From: an uncultured Algimonas sp.
GTDB taxonomy: Bacteria; Pseudomonadota; Alphaproteobacteria; Caulobacterales; Maricaulaceae
Direction: 5' to 3'
Length of the DNA stretch: 64,000 bases
Assembly (NCBI GenBank): GCA_937923575.1
Contig: CALDUL010000024.1
Location: 1 to 64,000 of the forward strand
The translations under genes were made by a program, and so were the position numbers. A model generated the notes under the pieces. The model was not told where the DNA came from. It made no database searches and saw only the letters and a list, made by a program, of their open reading frames with translations. Shown piece after piece: positions 57,676 through 64,000 of the stretch. How positions within the stretch are numbered: the stretch's first letter is position 1; each line of letters starts with the position of its first letter.

Positions 57676-60006
57676 TTATAGCCCCGTGTTGTCCGAAAGC
57701 CGCATGGTCGGCTCCAGACCGCTCGTGATCTCGCGCAGGATCGGCGCGGACGTATTTGAAAAGCTGTTGCGCGTGATATCGGTCTGCGGATCGCCGACCG
57801 TGTGTTCGATCAAAAGCGGCGCGCTGTCCTTGATCGTATTGCCGACCATATCCGTGTCCTGCACGCCGTGCAGCCGGATGGAGGCGTCGAAGGCATTCCG
57901 CGAACCCATGCCGACATTAGCGAGCGTGCTGTCTGTCATGTTGAAATGCGGGCCAAAGGTGCTCTCGTCCCGGCCACCGCGGTAGAGGCTCACCAGCGGT
58001 CCCTGCACGTCGCGAAATTCGGAGTTCGTGATGGTCAGATATTCCGCATTGTAGCGGCCGTAATCGTCGATCTCGTCATCCAGGTTGAAGACCATGCCGG
58101 AGACCGTCTCGACCCGCACATTCTCCACAGTGATGCGGTCGGCCATGGTGTTCTTGGCTCCGCGCACGACGTCGAAGAAGCGGTTGACGTCGAGCTCGAC
58201 GAAATTGGTATTGGCGATTTCCAGCACATAGTTGGTCGTCATGGAATAGGGGCTGGTACGGATGACGGCGTTGCCGGTCATGTCCGGCGCATTCTCGCCC
58301 GTGATCGTCAAGCCGTCGAGGCGCAGCTTGCCGCCGTCCTCGATCTGGAACAGGGCCGAGCGCTCGAAGGCAACCGTCGCATTGTTGCCGCTGACCGTAA
58401 TCGGCTTGTCGATGATCAGGGTCTTCGCGGCGGTGTGACGACCGGGTACGAGTGCGAGCACGTCGCCCGGCTCGGCATCGCGGAGCGCGGCAAAGAGTTC
58501 ACCCTCGCCGATGCCGACTTTTATCGTCTTGCCGGAGCCAAAGGCGCGATCAGCCGGGGGCTTTGGATACCAGGACACGCCGACATCGTCGAGCTGCGTG
58601 ACCGCAAGGTCGCGCGGCGCACCGGCGTCCACGCCCGCGGGCGGATAGAGCAGGCCGTTTCTCGCGCGTTTGAGATCGAAGCCGATACGCTCGAAACCGT
58701 CGAACACCGGATCGCCCGGACCCGCCACGACATTGTCCGAAAAGTCGATTCCCGACATGTCGTCATAGACCTGGAACACCGGGCCTTCGAGATCGCGCGC
58801 AACGAGGTTGTTGCGGAAGATGGAATCCTCCGGGACGGCGGAGCGCTCCGTGTCGGAGCCCGCACCCAGCTGGATACGGTCCGAACCGATGATGGAATTG
58901 TTCTCGATCACCGCGTCTTTGACCTGATGGTAGCGGTTGATAGGGCTGTCGGGCACCCCATTCATGACAGTGAAGGCCCCGCCAAAGCGGATGCCGGTCA
59001 GGCCTTCCATATAGTTGTTTCGAACCTGCTGACCCGCGTTGATGACCCGGATACCGCCCGTATGCTCGGCGCCGTTGCCCAAAAACACGTTGCGCTCGAT
59101 GACATTGTCATTGCCGTGGCGCATGGTGAGCGTACCGCGTGCGGACAGGAAGGTGTTGCCGCGTAGCTCATTCTTGCCCGACTTGACCGAGATGATTTCC
59201 AACTCGCCATTAGTCCGGTCGAACACGTTGTTCTCGACGACCGTATTGGAATCCGACAGTGAATAATGGCTCGTCCCGATGCGCAAGGTCTCACCGCCAT
59301 TGGAACCCAGATTGGGCCTCGGCCCAAAATAGTTATTGGCGATAACGTGCCCGTTTTCGCGGCTCTCTTCCTGGTTCAGCCGCACCGCCATGGTGACGCC
59401 CTGATTGCCCTTGCCGACCAGATGGTTGTTTTCGAACCGGTTGTTCTTGCCATACATCCGCACCCAGAAATCGGTCTCGAACCGTTCGGGATTGGAGAAG
59501 CTGTCGATCACGACTTCGCGAACGACGGCATTGTTGGCGAGATTGTCCGCGTTCTGGCGGAATTCGATCACGCTGCTGGTCGGCGTGTAACCGTCGCGGA
59601 AAACCAGACCCTCGACCACCAGATGCGAACCCGCGATGCGCAGATTGCTCTGGCCCGTCAGGGTGACCTCGCCCTTGGTCTCGGCGGTCAGGGTGATCGG
59701 CTTGCCGGGCTCGCCCTCTCCGCGGAACAGGATTTCGAAATCCTCCCATGTGCCGTTCGCCAGCACGATGGTGTCGCCGGGACGCGCATCTTTTTCGGCG
59801 GCCTTAAACTCCGACGGATCGGATACGAGCAGGCGATTGCCTGACGCGCTCGGCATAGTGTTTGTGCTCGGCGCGGCCTGTTCTGTCATGACCTCATCAG
59901 AGGTCGCATCAGGCGCGGGCGCACCCTCGCTACAAGACGCCATGAGCGTCGCCCCGAAGGCGGCGCTGACAAGCCAGCTATGCTTATGGATGCGCGCGCC
60001 GCCCAC
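57676..60006 (-). CDS. PL6-family lyase (alginate lyase/chondroitinase B-like), lipoprotein
   Basis: Lipobox-like LMASC; ARPGDTIVLANGTWEDFEILFRGEGEPGKPITLTAETKGEVTLTGQSNLRIAG; two beta-helix modules. Confidence 0.9.
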   Translation of the reverse strand: MGGARIHKHSWLVSAAFGATLMASCSEGAPAPDATSDEVMTEQAAPSTNTMPSASGNRLLVSDPSEFKAAEKDARPGDTIVLANGTWEDFEILFRGEGEPGKPITLTAETKGEVTLTGQSNLRIAGSHLVVEGLVFRDGYTPTSSVIEFRQNADNLANNAVVREVVIDSFSNPERFETDFWVRMYGKNNRFENNHLVGKGNQGVTMAVRLNQEESRENGHVIANNYFGPRPNLGSNGGETLRIGTSHYSLSDSNTVVENNVFDRTNGELEIISVKSGKNELRGNTFLSARGTLTMRHGNDNVIERNVFLGNGAEHTGGIRVINAGQQVRNNYMEGLTGIRFGGAFTVMNGVPDSPINRYHQVKDAVIENNSIIGSDRIQLGAGSDTERSAVPEDSIFRNNLVARDLEGPVFQVYDDMSGIDFSDNVVAGPGDPVFDGFERIGFDLKRARNGLLYPPAGVDAGAPRDLAVTQLDDVGVSWYPKPPADRAFGSGKTIKVGIGEGELFAALRDAEPGDVLALVPGRHTAAKTLIIDKPITVSGNNATVAFERSALFQIEDGGKLRLDGLTITGENAPDMTGNAVIRTSPYSMTTNYVLEIANTNFVELDVNRFFDVVRGAKNTMADRITVENVRVETVSGMVFNLDDEIDDYGRYNAEYLTITNSEFRDVQGPLVSLYRGGRDESTFGPHFNMTDSTLANVGMGSRNAFDASIRLHGVQDTDMVGNTIKDSAPLLIEHTVGDPQTDITRNSFSNTSAPILREITSGLEPTMRLSDNTGL

Positions 60007-60007
60007 C

Positions 60008-63000
60008 CTAGAAACGACCTCGCAGGCCGAGGAAGACGCGCGGACCGTAGTCGTTCACCTCGTAGAGGTCGTCCGTCACATAGGCGAACTGGTTCTTCGG
60101 CTCACTGCCCAGATTGATCGCTTCCAGCGAGACGCGGAAGTTGTCGTTGATGTAATAGGACGCCCGCGCTTCCCAAACACCGACATCACCAACGAAACGC
60201 AGCCGCGTGCCGTTAGACACGAAAGGCTGGAAATAGTCGCTGCGGTATTTGTAGTTCAGCTGGAAGTCGAAATCCCCGATCTGGTAGTAGCCGGTGGCCG
60301 ACAGAGTATGCTCCGAGAGGCCGGGCAGACCGCCGGGCGCAATCACACCATCTGCCAACTGGATGACGGTGCCATCCGTCTGGACTTCAAAGGCGTCGCC
60401 GTAACGGCTGTCCTCGAACTCGAAATCGCTGTCGACATAATTGTAGCTGACCTTAGCTCCCAGACCGGACAGAAGGCCCGGCAGGTAGGAGAAGGAGTGG
60501 CTACCCGTGAACTCGAGGCCGAACAGGTCCGATTTCTCGTCGCTGGTTTGCGGCACGGCGACAGTCCGGCTGATGGTCTCGCCGCCGATGTTGAAATCCT
60601 CGACCTGACGCGTGTTCACAAAACCGCCCTGAAACGACTTGTAGTAACCTGCTAGCGCGAGAATGGAGTCGTCATTTGGATACCACTCAAAGCCCAGATC
60701 GTAGTTCCACGACATCAGCGGATCGAAGGACGGGTTGCCGTCTGCCGACACGTTCTGACCGATCAGATCGTCAAGCGTTTCGATCGGGTTGTCATCGTCG
60801 CCTTCCTGGATCTGGAAGCTGCGACCAAAGCCCATATCGGACGGATCCGGACGCGACATGGCGCGGAAGATACCGGCACGGACCAGCTTGTCCGGGGCGA
60901 TTTCCAGGATACCGATGGCGGACGGCAGGAAGCGCGTATAGTCGTGCTCTTCCGTGATCGTCACCAGATCACCGAAGGAGGCCGACAGCTCTCCGCCGTC
61001 ATTATTGACATTGATGTCGCGGCGATAGCCGGTGGACTCGACATCGGTCTTCACGATGCGCGCGCCGATATTGCCGGAAAACGGCATGTTGCCCAACTCC
61101 GTCTCGAACTCGGTCATGGCATAGAACGCAGTCGTCTGCTCCTGCACGTCGATCGTGCGCAGATTTTGCTCTTCGAGAGCGGGGGCCAGAGCGCTGAAGG
61201 CACCCAGAGCACCCTCGAATGAGCCTTCGGTTTCGTCCGGGTCGAGCAGATAGGCATTGATGCGCGGCAGCAGGCTGTTCAACGAATCGACGGCCGTGTT
61301 GGCGATGCAGGATGCATCGAACGTCGCCCAACTATTCGTCGAGCTCAGCACTTGGCCATCATCGCCGATGACAGTGACGAGATCGCCATTGCGCGCAGAT
61401 GACAGAAAGTCGTCTTCCGGGAAGAGCGTGCGGCAGGCGGAGTTGGTGTTGCCGATGATGGCGACCAGATCGTCCTGCAGCGCGTCGAAAATCGCCTCGA
61501 TACGTTCATTGGCGTCTTCATTGCTGTCGTCAATGACCTCGCGGTTGTTGACCGTCAGCTCGCCATCATTCTCGATCTCGAAAGAGAAACGACCGGAGAG
61601 GGCGGAAAGCGGGTTACCGGAGTCGATGCCGCCGGGAAGTTCCAAATAGTCCTGATTGGCGAAACGCACGCCGGCTTTCAACGTGTTGAAAATGCCCGCG
61701 TTGAGCGCGTATTCGGCGTCGAGACGACCGGCGAAAATCTCATTGTCGCGGAAGCTGTCATTGTCGACGCGGACCCGGAGACGATCGACATAGTTGTCGT
61801 GATCATTGACGTCGAAATCGTCGTCATAGATGTTGAAGGAGTTCACCCCGGCACCGCGGCGATCGAACTCGATGATCGGCGTGATGTCGGACTGAATGCG
61901 GAATTCAATCGCGTTTTCGGTGCGCTCCGTGCTGGAGTAGCCCAGATCGGCGGTGACCTTCAGGCGCTCCGTGACGTCGTGGGAAATATTCAGACCACCG
62001 CCCAGATATTTCTCCTCGCGTTCGAAATCACCGCCTTGCACTTCGATCGTGTTCTCGGACACCGAGCGGAGGATGCCGCCCTGCGGGGTGAGCACGAGGC
62101 TGTCAAATGTGGTAGTGAAGCCACCGGGACGACCTTCGAGATCGGAGTCGTTGCGGCGACCGCCATTGAAGGTCAGATCATTACGCAGCTCCGACAGGGT
62201 ACGCTCGGAATATTGCGCATCCAGATTGATGTCCCAGCGGTCGTTTGGCGCCCATTGCAGCGCCGTGAATATGGCGTCGCGACGGTCGCGCGTATCGTTC
62301 TGACGGAAATGACGCTGCGACGGCGCGAAAGCGATCGGCGTACCAGCATCGATAGCCAAGCCCGTATTCGGATCGATGGTGACGTCATAACCTTCCGTGT
62401 CCGATCCGCGCGTGTCGAGATTGTCAGAGTTGCGGCGATCGTTGAAATCATCGCAATCGTCGTCGCCGCGGTCGCGCGTTTCCGGATTGCCGGAGAAACC
62501 GGTGAAGGTGCCGCCGTTCGTGGCGTCTGTATATTGGGTCAGGCCTTGGGTCAGCAGACAGGCCGGGCGCGAGCTTGATGTCGAGCTTGTCTGGCGGCTT
62601 TCCGCTTCGGGCTGGGAAATATCAGACGTCTGCACACCGATCGAGAAACCGAAATCGCCCGTGCCGAGCTGGAACTGATCGACATAGCTGCCAGTCAGGC
62701 GGTAGCCGAGATCACCGACCTGCGTGTCGTCCTGATTGAATTGGTCAGGGTTGGCATTGGCCTTGATATCGAACTGAGCGCGCGTCTTGCCATAGTCGAG
62801 CGGACGCAGCGTCTCGAGCTGGATCTGGCCAGCCACGCCGCCCTCGATCTGGCTGGCATCCTGCGTCTTGAAGACGGCGAGCTTGTTCATCAGCTCGGAG
62901 GGAAATTGCGAGAAGTTGACCGAGCGGTCGCCCGAGCCATTGGTCGCCGCGCGGCCATTGACCACTGTGGACGACAGATAGGGGCCGAGACCCCGCACGG

Positions 63001-63328
63001 AGACTTCCGTTGCGCCGCCGTTTTCGCGGTGGCTAGCCACGCCGGTGATGCTTTCCAGCGCTTCGCCAATGGATAGTGCGGGAATGTCGCCGATCTCATC
63101 CGCCGAGAGGCCGTCCACGATCTGCGTGCTCTGGCGCTTCAGCACGATAGAGTCCTGAATGACCTGACGGGTGCCGACGACGACGACTTCGTCGTCCTCT
63201 GCTCCGTTATCGGCCTGAGTGACCTGCGCGAGCGCGGGCTGCGACCACATCATGGCCATGAGCGAAACCCCGGTCACTGCGGCCAGATAGGCCGGAGAGC
63301 GAGCGGATGTGGTGTGTGTATTTTTCAT
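60008..63328 (-). CDS. TonB-dependent receptor, alginate-locus
   Basis: Signal peptide; LSADEIGDIPALSIGEALESITGVASHRENGGATEVSVRGLGPYLSSTVVNGR plug; C-terminal PRVFLGLRGRF. Confidence 0.95.
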   Translation of the reverse strand: MKNTHTTSARSPAYLAAVTGVSLMAMMWSQPALAQVTQADNGAEDDEVVVVGTRQVIQDSIVLKRQSTQIVDGLSADEIGDIPALSIGEALESITGVASHRENGGATEVSVRGLGPYLSSTVVNGRAATNGSGDRSVNFSQFPSELMNKLAVFKTQDASQIEGGVAGQIQLETLRPLDYGKTRAQFDIKANANPDQFNQDDTQVGDLGYRLTGSYVDQFQLGTGDFGFSIGVQTSDISQPEAESRQTSSTSSSRPACLLTQGLTQYTDATNGGTFTGFSGNPETRDRGDDDCDDFNDRRNSDNLDTRGSDTEGYDVTIDPNTGLAIDAGTPIAFAPSQRHFRQNDTRDRRDAIFTALQWAPNDRWDINLDAQYSERTLSELRNDLTFNGGRRNDSDLEGRPGGFTTTFDSLVLTPQGGILRSVSENTIEVQGGDFEREEKYLGGGLNISHDVTERLKVTADLGYSSTERTENAIEFRIQSDITPIIEFDRRGAGVNSFNIYDDDFDVNDHDNYVDRLRVRVDNDSFRDNEIFAGRLDAEYALNAGIFNTLKAGVRFANQDYLELPGGIDSGNPLSALSGRFSFEIENDGELTVNNREVIDDSNEDANERIEAIFDALQDDLVAIIGNTNSACRTLFPEDDFLSSARNGDLVTVIGDDGQVLSSTNSWATFDASCIANTAVDSLNSLLPRINAYLLDPDETEGSFEGALGAFSALAPALEEQNLRTIDVQEQTTAFYAMTEFETELGNMPFSGNIGARIVKTDVESTGYRRDINVNNDGGELSASFGDLVTITEEHDYTRFLPSAIGILEIAPDKLVRAGIFRAMSRPDPSDMGFGRSFQIQEGDDDNPIETLDDLIGQNVSADGNPSFDPLMSWNYDLGFEWYPNDDSILALAGYYKSFQGGFVNTRQVEDFNIGGETISRTVAVPQTSDEKSDLFGLEFTGSHSFSYLPGLLSGLGAKVSYNYVDSDFEFEDSRYGDAFEVQTDGTVIQLADGVIAPGGLPGLSEHTLSATGYYQIGDFDFQLNYKYRSDYFQPFVSNGTRLRFVGDVGVWEARASYYINDNFRVSLEAINLGSEPKNQFAYVTDDLYEVNDYGPRVFLGLRGRF

Positions 63329-63353
63329 GATTTTCCCCTTGCCTGAATCGGCG

Positions 63354-63441
63354 ACGCTTAGAAGCGTTCTTCCTTTTGCAATGGCAAAAGGGGCGGCGGT
63401 TCGTCAACCGCTCTTTGCTACCAATTCAATATGATTGGTAG
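63354..63441. promoter_or_regulatory. array of four perfect inverted repeats upstream of the alginate TonB receptor
   Basis: ACGCTT-N2-AAGCGT, CCTTTTGC-N4-GCAAAAGG, GCGGTT-N4-AACCGC, CTACCAAT-N8-ATTGGTAG in 88 bp. Confidence 0.85.
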
Positions 63442-63453
63442 GACCAGTGCGAG

Positions 63454-64000
63454 CTAGGTGAGCTCGTGCATGATGGTGAAGCGCGCCCGGCTCTCGCTCG
63501 CCTTGCGCTGAACCTCGCGGTAGGCGGCTTCCTCGGACTCTTGGAGCAGCGCATCGATCATGCGCGTGAAATGGGCGCGCATGGCGGTGCGGGCGGCCGC
63601 GGAGTCGCGATTGCGCAGGGCGGTAACGATAGCCTGATGCTCGTCCTCGCGGTGGCTGGCGTCCCGGTCGCAAACCGTCCGATAGACGTTCTGCAACTGC
63701 GCGGCCTCCGTTCGCATTTTCCACATGCTGTCGATGACAAAGGTGATGGCGTGATTGTTCGTCGCGCGGGCGATAACGTTGTGAAAAGCCTCATCCGCTT
63801 CGTCCGGGCCCATGGGCGAACCGTCGAGATCGCATGTCTCCTTGCCCGACATGATGGCGATGAGATGCTCCAGATGAGCGATGGATTCGTTCGTGATGAT
63901 CGGCGCGGCCAGGGCACATGCCTCGGCTTCGAACAGAGCGCGTGCTTCGGTCAGTTCGAACGGCCCCACTTTGGGCAGACCGTTGAGCGCGAGATTGCCG
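63454..64000 (-). CDS. FadR-type GntR regulator, N-terminus cut by window end
   Basis: VGPFELTEARALFEAEACALAAP aligns with the FCD start of the 43632-44402 protein; reading frame continues past 63969. Confidence 0.88.
   Translation of the reverse strand, partial: GNLALNGLPKVGPFELTEARALFEAEACALAAPIITNESIAHLEHLIAIMSGKETCDLDGSPMGPDEADEAFHNVIARATNNHAITFVIDSMWKMRTEAAQLQNVYRTVCDRDASHREDEHQAIVTALRNRDSAAARTAMRAHFTRMIDALLQESEEAAYREVQRKASESRARFTIMHELT

Noticed and set aside
57802-59166. 454-aa plus-strand ORF
   Set aside because: Opposite the PL6 gene; no domain recognised.

Overview
This looks like an alphaproteobacterial chromosome segment (GC-rich, TonB-dependent receptors, overlapping operon genes), read from the supplied sequence and ORF track only. 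It has five blocks. (1) 0-5.5 kb: a minus-strand DUF4956 / CotH-beta-helix / VTC-domain / secreted-protein operon. (2) 5.6-18.7 kb: surface polysaccharide assembly and export, with a Wzm/Wzt-type ABC exporter, a 1238-aa sulfotransferase/coiled-coil/double-GT2 protein, and a broken-up rmlC-D-A-B dTDP-rhamnose set with a lipoprotein-type pyrophosphatase and a DUF2793 protein inserted. (3) 19.3-31.1 kb: alpha-galactoside use (SSS symporter, GH36, TonB receptor), galT-galK, and a glpD-DeoR pair. (4) 31.3-51.2 kb: ABC-F ATPase, a motif-less Nramp-like transporter, AGE epimerase, then a glucuronate-type polysaccharide locus (PL5/PL38-like lyase, KduI, DUF4861, GH105, TRAP transporter, KduD, GntR, UxaC, UxuB, ManD, GH2). 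(5) 51.3-64 kb: an alginate locus running the opposite way (TonB receptor, PL6, PL17, MFS, beta-HAD reductase, FAH/MhpD-like protein, KdgK), with a second GntR cut by the window edge. The two uronate loci converge on one hairpin terminator at about 51.26 kb. Main leads are a run of four perfect inverted repeats before the alginate receptor, an ACCAATTC motif shared by three control regions, GlpR-like operators before both glpD and galT, an FAH-fold protein of unknown role in the alginate operon, and the Nramp-like transporter lacking both metal-binding motifs. No tRNA, rRNA, CRISPR array or intact mobile element was recognised.
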